Shown piece by piece: positions 42,679-52,500 of a DNA stretch of 64,000 bases. The stretch is from an uncultured Victivallales bacterium (GTDB lineage Bacteria; Verrucomicrobiota; Lentisphaeria; Victivallales; UBA1829): contig CALXSJ010000015.1 in assembly GCA_944391115.1 (NCBI GenBank), forward strand, positions 30,656 to 94,655, written 5' to 3'. How positions within the stretch are numbered: the stretch's first letter is position 1; the number at the start of each line of letters is the position of its first letter. The notes beneath the pieces are model-generated. The model ran no database searches. It saw nothing but the letters and a program-made list of their open reading frames with translations, and was not told the DNA's origin. Position numbers and translations under genes: made by a program.

Positions 42679-43620
42679 ATGCTGCTGTCTGCTTATACGC
42701 TCAGTTACGGCAACTGGACCGTAATCCCGGATCATTGGAAGATGACGTTTGATGACATTGCTGCAAACGGATTCGACGCCGTGGATCTTACATTCAGCGA
42801 AAGCGAAGCCCGTTATGCCATGCGCACATTTGAAATGCAGATACGTCTTGCGCATCAGGCCGGGCTCAAGGTCTTTGCGATTCCGAGCCGGATCGGGGGA
42901 CGTTTCGCAGGCGCGCCGCTGATGCCCTGCCTGTGGCTTGCGAACCATCCCGGAAGCGGCGTGCCGGAAGAACCCGCGATCGCGTGCCTGGAAAATCCGG
43001 AATACCGGGAGTGGTCGCTGCATTTCGTCGAAAATCTTGTTTCCTCCTTTGAGATCGACGGTCTTATATGGGACGAACCAAAGGCCGTTTCCCTGGTTTC
43101 GACGCATCCGGACACGCTTGCCAAATACGGCCCGTCTCCGACTCCGGAAAACATGATGGACAGTTTTCTGGAGTATCTGACGGAGCTGACCGCCGCCGCC
43201 CGGCGCATCCGCCCGGAACTTTCCGTCACGGTGTTCAATATGCCGGGAACGGACCGGCGTTTCACATCGAAATGTCCCCTGATCCCCGGAATTGATTTCT
43301 GCGGATTCGACGCCTCGATTTCCCGGATGAGCTATTTCCATGAGGAACCGCGCGAAGTCAAACCTTGCGCAAGACAGATGTGGAAGCGGACTGTCGGGGA
43401 AAATCCCGGCGGCGCCTGCGGGACGTTTGTGCTGATTGAGAACATTCTGATGCCGGAAAGCGTGCATGAGGAATATGAGGAAGAACTTGAACGGACGATG
43501 TCCGAAATCGCTCCGGATCATCTCTCCTGCTACTATTACGGTCACAACAACGAAGCTCCTGCTGAAGTTCAGCGGATCACCATGCGCGCGATCGGCAAAT
43601 TCCGGCGGCGCGCAGTCTGA
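42679..43620 (+). CDS. TIM-barrel protein, possible glycoside hydrolase
   Basis: A 313-residue cytoplasmic protein I cannot assign to a named family. The pattern is an (alpha/beta)8 barrel: LSAYTLSYGNWTVIP opens it, with DIAANGFDAVDLTFSES, QAGLKVFAIPSRIGGRF, DGLIWDEPKAV, LSVTVFNMPG and LSCYYYGHNNEAP at strand ends. Acidic residues at strand ends (WDEPK) are consistent with glycosidase or isomerase chemistry. The start at 42679 follows GGGGAG; an ATG at 42640 overlaps the -10 box and is rejected. It stands alone between two divergent/convergent carbohydrate genes. Role inferred from fold and context only. Confidence 0.65.
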   Translation: MLLSAYTLSYGNWTVIPDHWKMTFDDIAANGFDAVDLTFSESEARYAMRTFEMQIRLAHQAGLKVFAIPSRIGGRFAGAPLMPCLWLANHPGSGVPEEPAIACLENPEYREWSLHFVENLVSSFEIDGLIWDEPKAVSLVSTHPDTLAKYGPSPTPENMMDSFLEYLTELTAAARRIRPELSVTVFNMPGTDRRFTSKCPLIPGIDFCGFDASISRMSYFHEEPREVKPCARQMWKRTVGENPGGACGTFVLIENILMPESVHEEYEEELERTMSEIAPDHLSCYYYGHNNEAPAEVQRITMRAIGKFRRRAV

Positions 43621-43648
43621 AAAAAAGCCCCGTTTCCGGACGGGGCTT
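43619..43648 (-). terminator. terminator of the operon ending at 43661
   Basis: AAGCCCCGT (43625-43633), a 6-base loop and ACGGGGCTT (43640-43648), with a T-run on the minus strand. It overlaps the end of the convergent TIM-barrel gene. Confidence 0.85.
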
Positions 43649-43660
43649 CCGTGAACGCCG

Positions 43661-44197
43661 TTATTTCGCCGCGACCGGCTCCGTCATGATGGACACGGAT
43701 TCAAGGCGCATGTCGCCCCCGCCGACATAGAGATAGCCCTGTTCGTAGGGTTCGATTTTGAATTCGAATTTGTATGTCTGGACTGCGGGCGTCAGTTTGA
43801 ACTGGTCGGTTTTCTTCTGAAGCGAATGGGAAAACGGTGTTTTCGGATCCTTCCGGATGCACGAACTCAGACGGACATACAGCTGTCCGGCGTTTTTCCC
43901 CTGCATGGCGGCGGCTTTTACTTCCCCTTTCAGCAGATATGCCTTGCCGTCGCGCGGAAGGTTCAGAAACTGATAGATCACTCCGGAGGAGAGCTGGATT
44001 TTTCCGTCTTTCATGGTTGCCGCTCCGGCGCAGTTCCAGTATTTCACCCACTGCGTTCCCGTAATGCCCTTGGCGTTTTTCGGCGGCGGAGCGCTTTCCT
44101 GGAAGTTTCCGTTCCGGACTGCTTCCCTGGCGTCGGCGGCGAACAGCGCCGCAGTCAGAACGGCGAGCGCGGCTGTCAGAATGGTTTTGCTTTGCAT
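43661..44197 (-). CDS. exported carbohydrate-binding-like protein
   Basis: A 178-residue exported protein with a signal peptide (MQSKTILTAALAVLTAALFA, cleavage about AADA|R). The mature region starts VRNGNFQES, a phrase typical of the first strand of galactose-binding-like (CBM) jelly-roll domains. It ends GYLYVGGGDMRLESVSIM, also typical. One beta-sandwich domain fills the whole chain, and no enzyme motif is visible. It lies 115 bp downstream of the glycoside-hydrolase-like gene on the same strand, with a hairpin between, and is followed by a terminator. It may bind the polysaccharide degraded by its neighbour (inference). Confidence 0.7.
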   Translation of the reverse strand: MQSKTILTAALAVLTAALFAADAREAVRNGNFQESAPPPKNAKGITGTQWVKYWNCAGAATMKDGKIQLSSGVIYQFLNLPRDGKAYLLKGEVKAAAMQGKNAGQLYVRLSSCIRKDPKTPFSHSLQKKTDQFKLTPAVQTYKFEFKIEPYEQGYLYVGGGDMRLESVSIMTEPVAAK

Positions 44198-44281
44198 TGT
44201 CTTTCCCCTTTTCAGGTTTCTGGTTTTTGTGAAACGCGGGACCGTGTCCCGCGCGGCGTAGTTCCGGGAATATCGTTTTCA

Positions 44282-44307
44282 CCCTGCCGTCTGAGCGGAC
44301 GGCAGGG
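44282..44307 (-). other. stable hairpin between two operon genes
   Basis: CCCTGCCGTC (44282-44291), a 6-base loop and GACGGCAGGG (44298-44307). There is no T-run on the minus strand, so it may be an mRNA processing or stabilising element between the GH-like and CBM-like genes. Confidence 0.6.
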
Positions 44308-44312
44308 GATTT

Positions 44313-46397
44313 TCACGGCTTCAGGGCAACGGTTTTCCGATAGGCCGGAAGCGTCTTGTTCAGGAGCGTGTCCAGCTGGCGGAGCTTCCATTCCAGATGT
44401 TCGCGGTCCGCCATGTAATCCATGCTCGGTTCCCATCCGAGGCGCGAATCGGCATCGACCAGCGGCAGCGCCTCCCGGACGTTTTGCTCCTCTTCGCGGA
44501 GCAGCGCTTCCATCTCATCCAGAATTCCGTGCGCCTTTTCAAAATCATATTCCAGTTCCAGACGCTTGTTCAGAATCCACCATTTCTTGATTCCGAGCAT
44601 GGTCCGGAGCGCATGCCAGAAGAATTTTCCGACTCCCGCCTGCTGTTCCGCGGCCCGGCGTTTTTCCTCCGGGACAAGCCGGATCGCTTCGTCCATCAGC
44701 CTGACGCCTTCGCCCCAGAGTTCCACGGATCGGGACATGATTCCGACATCCTCGTGGATGCGGCGTCCGCAGTTCGTGTGCCCGTAGATGTGCTCCGGCT
44801 GATAAAACGGATGCAGCCATCTGGCGCCGACCGAGGACTGCGGGGTGGTCGGGTAAAGCATCTTCTGTTCGGTGTGCGGGTAGAGAATCGGATGGAAAAT
44901 GAACGGATAGGCCGGTCCGATCCGGAGCGGTCCCGCCTGGTCGTCGAATCCCGGCGTATAGGAGGCGATTGCATCGCTCCATTTCTGCCAGGCCGCGACG
45001 GCCGCTTCCGCCCCTTTCCCGCCGAAGTCGCGCACGGCGATCCGGTGCAGAAGTTCGTTCATGTCCGGCGTCGGCGACCAGAAGCTCCATTTGGCACATT
45101 CGCAGACCACCGACGGGAACCATCCGTAGTGATGGGAGTCCATGAGTCCCGAAAGATTCCATTTTTTCCGCGCCTCGTGGATTCCCGCGAACCGTTTGAA
45201 CCACTGCTGCGGAACCGGCACATAGGGAATCATACCGCAGTCCCAGGTCATTCCGCCGGTATTGGTCATGGAGTAGAGGCGGAGTCCCTGCTCGTGGGCG
45301 GCCTCCGCTTCGCTGGTGAAGTATTTTCCCGGGCCGGGGAAGGTGATGGAGTAGTCCGGCGAAACCATCGTGTGATTCGGATAATGACGTTTTTCATACA
45401 TCTCGAACGTGACTTCCAGCGAGATGTCGCGCGGCAGGCTGCGGATCAGGTCGAGCCGCGGGCCTTCCGGCTTGCTGCCCCAGTTGTAGGTCCAGAAGAC
45501 GATGTCCACGTCCGGCGCATAGCGGCGCACCGCCTTTTTGACGGCTTCAAGCCATTCCGGATAGTCGCTGCAGGGGAAGAAGCCAGGCATGGGACGCGGA
45601 TCGACGATCCCGTCGTTTTCCGCATTGGAGCGGCTGATCCGTTTGCCCGTGGTCCTGGTGTCTTTGCTCGGGAAGATGCAGGACTCCCCGACAAGGATCA
45701 GGCCTTTGGCGCCGGGGCACTCCCGGAACACCCTGCCGTAATTCCGGTCGAAAAACTCGTCCGCATCCGGTTCCGAGGGATGCTTGTAACTGTCCAGATA
45801 GCTGTAGAAATAGACGCCGAGTCCGTAATTTGCGGCCCGGCGGATCAGGTCGTTGAAGTCCATCACGCCGTGCGTGGTCAGGTCGACGCCCTTGACGAAC
45901 AGCAGGATTGTGTCGAATCCGGCGTGGGCGATGGCGTTCAGATGCCGGTCGGGAAACTGGTCCAGGCCCCAGCCGGAGTGAACCATGCGCGGCGTGAAGA
46001 GGGGATCGCGCCGTCCGTTTCCGCATTTCAGGTACGGCGCCTCCCGGAAGTTCATCAGATCCTCCAGATAATGCGCGCCGCGCTGGACATTCCCGCGGAT
46101 TTCGATGCATTCCGGCTCCACCTTCCAGAAGAAGCCCTTGTCCTCCTCGGGTATCAGACGGATCGTTTTCCCCTCCGCCTGTTTCCGGATCGGCAGGGAG
46201 AGGTTCATGCTGACCTGCAGATAATCCTGAAGATCCGGAGCGGCGCTTCCCGCCGTCGGCGGTTCGGGGGAGACAATTGTCCAGCTTTCGTTCAGGGCGA
46301 CTTCTTCCGCCCCGCATTCCGCCGTCTCGCGGCGCACGCCCGGGCGATGCACCTCGTCAATGCGTTTTCTGAATTCGTACTTTGCTTCCCTGAGCAT
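44313..46397 (-). CDS. glycoside-hydrolase-like protein, unassigned family
   Basis: A 694-residue cytoplasmic protein. Residues about 1-130 look like the small alpha/beta domain found before GH20/GH84-type barrels (KVEPECIEIRGNVQRGAHYL, then LEDLMNF). A TIM barrel follows (LFTPRMVHSGWGLDQFP, AIAHAGFDTILLFVKG, YGLGVYFYSYLDSY, KGLILVGESC, DIVFWTYNWGSKP). The C-terminal 250 residues are helical. An active-site acid cannot be named with confidence. The start at 46397 has GGAGG. It lies 73 bp after the LacI-type regulator gene on the same strand, so both are probably co-transcribed. Confidence 0.7.
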   Translation of the reverse strand: MLREAKYEFRKRIDEVHRPGVRRETAECGAEEVALNESWTIVSPEPPTAGSAAPDLQDYLQVSMNLSLPIRKQAEGKTIRLIPEEDKGFFWKVEPECIEIRGNVQRGAHYLEDLMNFREAPYLKCGNGRRDPLFTPRMVHSGWGLDQFPDRHLNAIAHAGFDTILLFVKGVDLTTHGVMDFNDLIRRAANYGLGVYFYSYLDSYKHPSEPDADEFFDRNYGRVFRECPGAKGLILVGESCIFPSKDTRTTGKRISRSNAENDGIVDPRPMPGFFPCSDYPEWLEAVKKAVRRYAPDVDIVFWTYNWGSKPEGPRLDLIRSLPRDISLEVTFEMYEKRHYPNHTMVSPDYSITFPGPGKYFTSEAEAAHEQGLRLYSMTNTGGMTWDCGMIPYVPVPQQWFKRFAGIHEARKKWNLSGLMDSHHYGWFPSVVCECAKWSFWSPTPDMNELLHRIAVRDFGGKGAEAAVAAWQKWSDAIASYTPGFDDQAGPLRIGPAYPFIFHPILYPHTEQKMLYPTTPQSSVGARWLHPFYQPEHIYGHTNCGRRIHEDVGIMSRSVELWGEGVRLMDEAIRLVPEEKRRAAEQQAGVGKFFWHALRTMLGIKKWWILNKRLELEYDFEKAHGILDEMEALLREEEQNVREALPLVDADSRLGWEPSMDYMADREHLEWKLRQLDTLLNKTLPAYRKTVALKP

Positions 46398-46470
46398 CGA
46401 AAAACCTCCGATTTTTTTGGGGGGATGCCGCTCTCCGGCGAACTCCGGACAGTTGCGGCAAGCCAGTTTT

Positions 46471-47511
46471 TTATTTGATGTTTCTGTTGTTCCTGTGTCC
46501 ATGTCCGCAGGGGCCCGTTGAATCCCTGTGAACGAGAAGCGGTGCGATCAGATAACGTCCGTCCTCCCGCCTGCATACGTCCGCCGGCTTGTCCAGAATG
46601 ATCTTCACCGCCAGTTCCCCGCAGTCGTAAGGGGATTCCTCCACACTTGACAGCGGGACGAAGGCCGTGCCGCAGGCCTCCGTGTTTCCGAAACCGAAGA
46701 CCGAAAGATCCTCCGGCACTCTGAATCCCAGCCGGATTGCGAGATATTCCGCCTTGACGGCGAGAGAGTCTGCGAGCGCGAATACGGCGCTGGGACGCTC
46801 TTTTTCCGGCAGGGCGAGCATTGCCGCGACTCCCTGTCCCGAATCTTCCGAACAGTCGATCAGGCGGGAATCCGCCTGCAGACCGGCATCCCGCAGTCCC
46901 TGCAGATAGCCTTCATGGCGTTCCCGGATGTAGTGATAGCGGTGCGGCGCGCAGAGCAGTGCGATCCTCCGGTGTCCGATGGAGGCCAGATGTTTCACCA
47001 CTTCCCGGGCCGATGCGAAATTGTCCGTGTTGACCGAGGGAAAGCCGTCGGACGCGTCTTCGAACACATGGACCAGTCTGATGCCGCCGCGCCGGCAGAA
47101 ATCCGCGGTCCGCTGCCGGTCCTCCTGCTTGACGAGAAGGGAAATGACATGTAAAATGCGGCTGCCGCCGATTTCCTCGAAGACGGCATCCAGATTCATG
47201 TCGGAATAGACTTTGATGTTGTAGCCGTACTGTGTGCATGTGGTCAGAATGCCGGCGAGCATCCGGTTTGTGCAGGGCGGAACATCGTCTTTCCGGAAGC
47301 GCCCGATGACGGCAATCGTGTTGACGACGCCTGTCCGGGTCGCCGAGGCGAGAAGATTGCGCTGATAGCCCAGTTCCCGGGCGGTTTTCAGAATCCGCTC
47401 CCTGGTCTCGGGGCGCAGACGCTGCGCTTCCGGACGGTCCCGGAGCGTCAGAGATACTGCCGCCTTGTCCACACGCGCCGCCTTTGCGATGTCTTTGATC
47501 GTGACCGCCAC
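46471..47511 (-). CDS. LacI family transcriptional regulator
   Basis: A 346-residue repressor. The N-terminal helix-turn-helix reads VTIKDIAKAARVDKAAVSLT and the hinge RERILKTARELGYQRN. The rest is a periplasmic-binding-protein-like sensor (VNTIAVIGRF, SVNTDNFASAREVVKHLASI, GHRRIALLCA, PSAVFALADSLAVKAEYL). It should respond to a sugar and control the downstream GH-like and CBM-like genes as well as itself. It has a full-consensus promoter with an AAACGTTT palindrome just downstream. The C-terminal tail is Gly/His/Asn-rich. Strong call. Confidence 0.95.
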   Translation of the reverse strand: MAVTIKDIAKAARVDKAAVSLTLRDRPEAQRLRPETRERILKTARELGYQRNLLASATRTGVVNTIAVIGRFRKDDVPPCTNRMLAGILTTCTQYGYNIKVYSDMNLDAVFEEIGGSRILHVISLLVKQEDRQRTADFCRRGGIRLVHVFEDASDGFPSVNTDNFASAREVVKHLASIGHRRIALLCAPHRYHYIRERHEGYLQGLRDAGLQADSRLIDCSEDSGQGVAAMLALPEKERPSAVFALADSLAVKAEYLAIRLGFRVPEDLSVFGFGNTEACGTAFVPLSSVEESPYDCGELAVKIILDKPADVCRREDGRYLIAPLLVHRDSTGPCGHGHRNNRNIK

Positions 47512-47546
47512 CGTAGTTCCCTTTTCCCGAATTGGATTGTTCAGTC

Positions 47547-47598
47547 AAACGTTTTCGCAACGTGATATTAATTATAAACGGAATCTTTGCATTGTCAA
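47547..47598 (-). promoter_or_regulatory. consensus promoter and putative operator of the LacI-type gene
   Basis: On the minus strand: TTGACA (47593-47598), a 16-base spacer and TATAAT (47571-47576), both hexamers perfect. AAACGTTT (47547-47554), a CG-centred palindrome of the kind bound by LacI-family proteins, lies in the early transcribed region, suggesting autorepression. Confidence 0.75.
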
Positions 47599-47738
47599 GC
47601 CGGGAAACTGCGGAGAACGGGATTTTTTTGTTTCATGACATGAGCTTGCGGGTGCCGACTTCCGGAACATTGATTCCCGGAAGATTGTCATTTTTCATGC
47701 GGGGAACGGAAATTTGAAAAAAAGTTTGAAAAACGGAC

Positions 47739-47780
47739 TTGCATTTAAACTGTTACAAGATATATTGAAAACTGTTACAA
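47739..47780 (+). promoter_or_regulatory. promoter with direct-repeat operator of the gntR operon
   Basis: TTGCAT (47739-47744), a 16-base spacer and TATATT (47761-47766). AACTGTTACAA occurs in the spacer (47748-47758) and again just after the -10 box (47770-47780), 22 bp apart. This is a typical repressor layout on one DNA face. It drives the six-gene polysaccharide operon. Confidence 0.75.
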
Positions 47781-47801
47781 CGGAGAATGGAGCCCTGGAG
47801 A

Positions 47802-48809
47802 ATGGCAGACGAGCCTGAAAACGCGAAAGAGCTGCACCCGCTTTACATGACGGTTGTGGAGGATGTCATCCGGAAGATTCATGACGGGATCTACCGTCCG
47901 GGAGCCAAACTGCCCAGCGTCCGGAAACTGGCCGCGGAGTATGGCGTCGGTTACCGGGTGGTGCATTATGCGTTCCGCGCGCTTGCCACGCGCCATTACC
48001 TTTATACGGAGCCCAAGCGCGGCGTCTTTGTCAATCCCGGGCTCAAAACAGGGCGTTTTTACCGGATCGGTTTCGTATATCCCGGAACCAATCCGATGGC
48101 AGACGGCGCGGTCATGCAGGCGGTTTACAACTGCGCCTACGAACATCTTTACGAGGCGGTTCTCCTGGACAATTTCAGGAGCGGGGAGAACGTGACGGAG
48201 CTGATCCGCCGCGACCTGCATTTTGACGGATTTCTGATTTCCGGAGATGTGAACGAACAACTCCTTCAGGAACTGCGGCAATTTCATGTTCCCTATGTCG
48301 TTCTCGGCAATTATGCCATTTCCGCGGAGCATCCGCAGGTCCGGGTCGATCTTTTGCATCAGCTCTCCCGCAAGCTTGCCGGATATTTCCGTCCGTTCCG
48401 GGGAAAACGGATCGCCGCGCTCATGGGGGATCCGAGCTATGAAGCTGACAGGGAAAGCATTCAGGCTCTCCGGATTGCCGTCGCGGAGGCCGGCGCGGTC
48501 ATTGCCGATGAACTCATCGCCTCGACCAACTCGGACGGATATCCGGAATGCTGCGCCCTGATGGAGCGGAATCCGGATGTCCTGTACATTCACGGCGACG
48601 CCCGTTCCGGATACTGGAAATACAGGATGCTGAAACCGGAGGGACCGCATCCCTATACGATCTGCAATTACCGGAGAAGCGATTCCCCCGCCGGAAGTTT
48701 GTACAACGGGATCTTCGACCAGGTGATCTGCCTGAATCTCGGGAATTCCGCGTCCGCCGTGAAGGCTGTTGAGAAATTGCTGAATCTTATTGAGGAAAGG
48801 AGTTTATGA
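47802..48809 (+). CDS. GntR-type (AraR-like) transcriptional regulator
   Basis: A 335-residue regulator. The winged helix of the GntR family covers residues about 12-80 ([20 protein letters not shown], then [23 protein letters not shown]). It is joined to a LacI/periplasmic-binding-like sensor ([52 protein letters not shown]). This combination is that of AraR, a sugar-released repressor. The ATG at 47802 is preferred over 47787 because GGAG lies nine bases before it. It is the first gene of the six-gene operon, and its stop overlaps the pseudopilin start by 4 bases. Its own promoter carries the probable operator. Confidence 0.93.
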   Translation: MADEPENAKELHPLYMTVVEDVIRKIHDGIYRPGAKLPSVRKLAAEYGVGYRVVHYAFRALATRHYLYTEPKRGVFVNPGLKTGRFYRIGFVYPGTNPMADGAVMQAVYNCAYEHLYEAVLLDNFRSGENVTELIRRDLHFDGFLISGDVNEQLLQELRQFHVPYVVLGNYAISAEHPQVRVDLLHQLSRKLAGYFRPFRGKRIAALMGDPSYEADRESIQALRIAVAEAGAVIADELIASTNSDGYPECCALMERNPDVLYIHGDARSGYWKYRMLKPEGPHPYTICNYRRSDSPAGSLYNGIFDQVICLNLGNSASAVKAVEKLLNLIEERSL

Positions 48810-49543
48810 TGAAAAATGACAAGCGGATGAAATCATTTACATTGATCGAACTTCTCATCGTGATAGCGATCATTGCGATTCTGGTCAGTCTTCTTCTGCC
48901 CGCGCTCGGCAGAGCACGGCAGATTGCATACCGGATTGCCTGTTCCGGCAACGTCAAGCAGATCAATCTTGGCATCACCATGTACTGTGACGACTACAAC
49001 GGCGTCGCCGCGCCTCCTTCGCAGTTCAATAAAAGGAGATGGTCGCAGATCATCAATCCGTGGCTCGGCGTCAAGCTGCTCACCTATTACGAGTCTGACA
49101 AGCTGAACTGCCGGAACACACTCTGGGGGTGTCCGGGAAGCCGCATTTACGAGACCGCTTCATGGAACGGCGTGGAGGGCACCTATATGATGAATTCCGG
49201 TTTGAATTTCGAGGGGTGGTGTTATTATTACGCAAGACCTGACGGCACTGGCTGCAATTCCGCCGGAACGGTCGTCCGTCCGAAGTATTTGAAACTCGGG
49301 ATGCTGAAGCGGACCGGGCAGATCGGCCGTGTCGCCTGCTGCGGAACCGGCGCCGGAGGATATATCCGCACTTCCGGATACAAGGTGACGGAAAACGGCA
49401 TTCCCGATAATGCGGGAGTGGGATTTTATCATATGAACACGACGGTGATCGGTTTTGTCGACGGATCGGTCCGCTCCTTCACGTTTCAGGAGGCGTTGAA
49501 GGATTCGCCTCCGAATTTTGGATTGTTTACGGTTTATTTATAA
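48806..49543 (+). CDS. prepilin-type pseudopilin, locus-specific
   Basis: A 245-residue protein with a type IV/type II prepilin N-terminus: a basic leader, then [20 protein letters not shown] (the peptidase cuts before Phe, and Glu5 is present), and a C-terminal globular domain with several Cys. The region [20 protein letters not shown] followed by YCDDYNG and, near the end, [13 protein letters not shown] is the pattern of the many H-X9-DG-type pseudopilins of Planctomycetes, Verrucomicrobia and Lentisphaerae. It is translationally coupled (4-base overlap) to the GntR regulator and 13 bp from the next gene. No secretion machinery is encoded here, so it must use a shared system. Confidence 0.92.
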   Translation: MMKNDKRMKSFTLIELLIVIAIIAILVSLLLPALGRARQIAYRIACSGNVKQINLGITMYCDDYNGVAAPPSQFNKRRWSQIINPWLGVKLLTYYESDKLNCRNTLWGCPGSRIYETASWNGVEGTYMMNSGLNFEGWCYYYARPDGTGCNSAGTVVRPKYLKLGMLKRTGQIGRVACCGTGAGGYIRTSGYKVTENGIPDNAGVGFYHMNTTVIGFVDGSVRSFTFQEALKDSPPNFGLFTVYL

Positions 49544-49556
49544 AAGGAAAAAGAAC

Positions 49557-52500
49557 ATGATGATTTCATGCAGGAGTTTTCTGGTTGTTCTTGCGGAGTG
49601 GCTGCTGCTGAGCGGCGCCTTTGCAATGGAGTTCTCCCATACCGGGAAGAAGGCGGAAAAAGTCTGGAGTGTTCCTTCCGCGCGCTCCCTGGAATTTGAA
49701 TTCCGTTTTCCGAAAGGAGGGAAGGGGAATCTCCGACTGGAGCGTCGGGGCGGACAGGAGACAGGACGCGCGATTGCGTCGTTTACGATTCTTCCTGGCT
49801 ACTGCCGTCCGAGCGTCTTTTTCGGCGCCACGGGAAAAATCTCCGCCTATCCGAACCGCTTCTGGCGCGATCTCGGGTTTTACGAGGGGCTTCCCGCGGA
49901 TCAGTGGATCAAGGCGCGCCTGCGCTCTTCCGGAAACGGGAGCGCGCTTTTCATCCGGAACGGGGAGAACTGGCACGAAGGCGCTTTCCTGCCTTTTTCC
50001 GGTGAGACGAAGGAACTGAGCATGATTCTTGACGGAACGGTGGATGTGCGCCACTTCACGGATTCGGAACCTGCGGCGGAGTTTCCGGTGCATGTGCTGG
50101 AGGTTCCGGAAGGAGGAACGGCCGTCGTCTCCTTTCAGACGGGGCGCGGCGGGGCGACTCTGGACCTGAGCTTCCGGGACGGCACGGAAAAACGCCTGCA
50201 GTTCATTCCCGCGTCCGATTATGCGTCCGTTCCGGTGAAGGAGAAGAAGAAAACCGTCTGGCGCCGCAGGGAGATTCCCGACGCGTATTTCCGCACGGAA
50301 GGCTTGAACATCAAGCATTTCATCCGGCCGGACTACCGTTTTTACGGTTCGAAGAAGCGTGCGGAACGGATTGAGGGTTTTCTCTCCCTGCCGGGGGCTT
50401 CGGAGCGGGAGACGGAACTCCGTTTTCTGCCGGAGGATGCCGGGACATCGGTCTGGCTGGACGGACGTTTCGCCGGCGTTTTTTCCGGAAGGAAACTTGC
50501 AAAAATCGTGCTGCGGCTGCCTGCGGACGGGCGCCGGGGGACTCTTGCCGCCGGGAAAGCCGCGGAAAAAACGCGTTTTCTCACTCTTGAGACCGGAAAG
50601 CAGAATCAGGTGGAGCGCGCGGAACTGAAACTGCGGGAGAAGCTTCCGGAGTTTCTGAAGGCGGACGGGACATTTCTCCGGATTGCGCGCCATAAGGAAT
50701 TCACCCGGCCGCAGCAGGAGCTGGACGCCTATCTCTCCAGAAGCGCGTTTTCCGGAATGCCGGAATCCTTTCTCTACAGCGTTCCCTCCCGCCAGTACTG
50801 GAAGGCGCATATTCTGGCGGCACTGGATCCGGATCCGGCGAAATCTCCGATTCTGACCGCCCGCCTGACGCGCTACCGTCTCGGCGGCGTCGGGGATGCC
50901 GTGGCGGATGCCTCGATCGATCTGTCAAAGTCTCCGCGGCGGATTGTCGGAAAGGCCGCCGTCGGGGGGAAGCTGCTCGATGTCGCGCTGTATGAGGTGA
51001 GGCTGCCGGTCGGGGAAATTCAGGATTATCTGTTTGTCAAAAAGGGAAAACTTGGTTCGCTCGGAACCCCTTATCTGGATTTTGAACTTCTCGGACCGCT
51101 CGGCAAGGCGGGGATCCTCTGGGATTTCAGCCGGAAGCCCGGAGCGGAAAAAAGCGGCGCGCTTGTGTTCGGCGCCGCCCTGGAGGCCGCGCCCGCCGAA
51201 ATGGAGCTTGAACAGAGTGTGCCGGGCTTGATTTTCGCGGACGCCGATCCGCGGCGCGCTCCGGTCCGCGTCACTGCCGCCGAAGGGGGAAAATATCAGG
51301 TGAAGGCGGTCGTTGGCACCATCGACGGGAAAATGATCCGGGAAAACACGTTTCCGCTGGAGCTGAAAGCCGGCGAGACGGTCCGGAAAGAGCTGGACCT
51401 GCGCATGCCGTCCGAAGGATATTACGACCTTGCGCTCTCGTTGCTCGATTCCCGCGGCCGGGAACTGGTTCTTCACCGTGCATCGTTTGCGGAACTCGGG
51501 AAGGACACGCGCAAGGCGGGTCTCGAATCTCCTTATTCCGGATGGTGGTTCGGGCCGCATCACAACGGGACGGCGGATCCCGCAGTCGCGGGTCCCATGC
51601 TGAAAAAGGCTGGAATCCGCCGCATTACCGCCGCATTTCTCAATACGGACGAGCGGAGACTCGCCCCCTGGAAGCTGACGCTGACGCAGATCCCGTGGTT
51701 CCATGACATCATCCGCAAGCGGATTCCCCTCGCGGAGAAGATCAGACTTTACGAGGCGGAGGTCCGTAAAACGATCGCGGCATATCCCTCCTGCGGAAGC
51801 GCGCTGATCTTCCATGAAAGTTACGGAGGTCCGGTTCCGCCCCGTCTGTACGGCGGAACGGCGCAGCCTCTTCCTGCGCGGAACCGCGCGGCGCTGGAAA
51901 AACTGTTTGAAACGGGATGCGCCGTCGCGCGCATGTTCCGGGAGAAGTTCCCGCAGATCAGGCTGGTCATGGGAAACAGCGCGTCTTCGACCGCCATTGC
52001 GGACGCCATGCTCGGCATGAAATTTCCGAAGGAGCTGTTCGATTTCCTCGGCAGTGAAGCCGTCGGGCGGTTCTGTCTGCCCGAGCTGTTTCAGGAATCC
52101 GGCGGGCCGCACGGCGCATGGTTCCTGCGGGAGATCGGACGCATGCACGGATATCCGCAGCCGGTGGAGGCGTGCTACGAGTGGGTCGGCCACATCGACC
52201 GCGAACTGACGCGCGGGGAGCGAGCCGCCTGGTGTGTGCGCGACGCTCTGCTCGCCCATGCCTACGGCTTCGGGAATATTCCCCTCGGGACGCTGTATGA
52301 CGTGGAGGATTCCTATTTCAACACCCAGTGGGGAGGCGGCGCCATGTGCCGGCGTTATCCTCTGCTTTATCCGAAACCTGTTTATGTCGCGGCCGCGGCC
52401 ATGACAAAGGCGCTGGACAATGCCCGGTTTGTGCGCCGCGTTCCGACCGGGTCCCTGACAGTTTACGCCATGGAATTTGCAGAGAAAGACGGGCGTTTTG

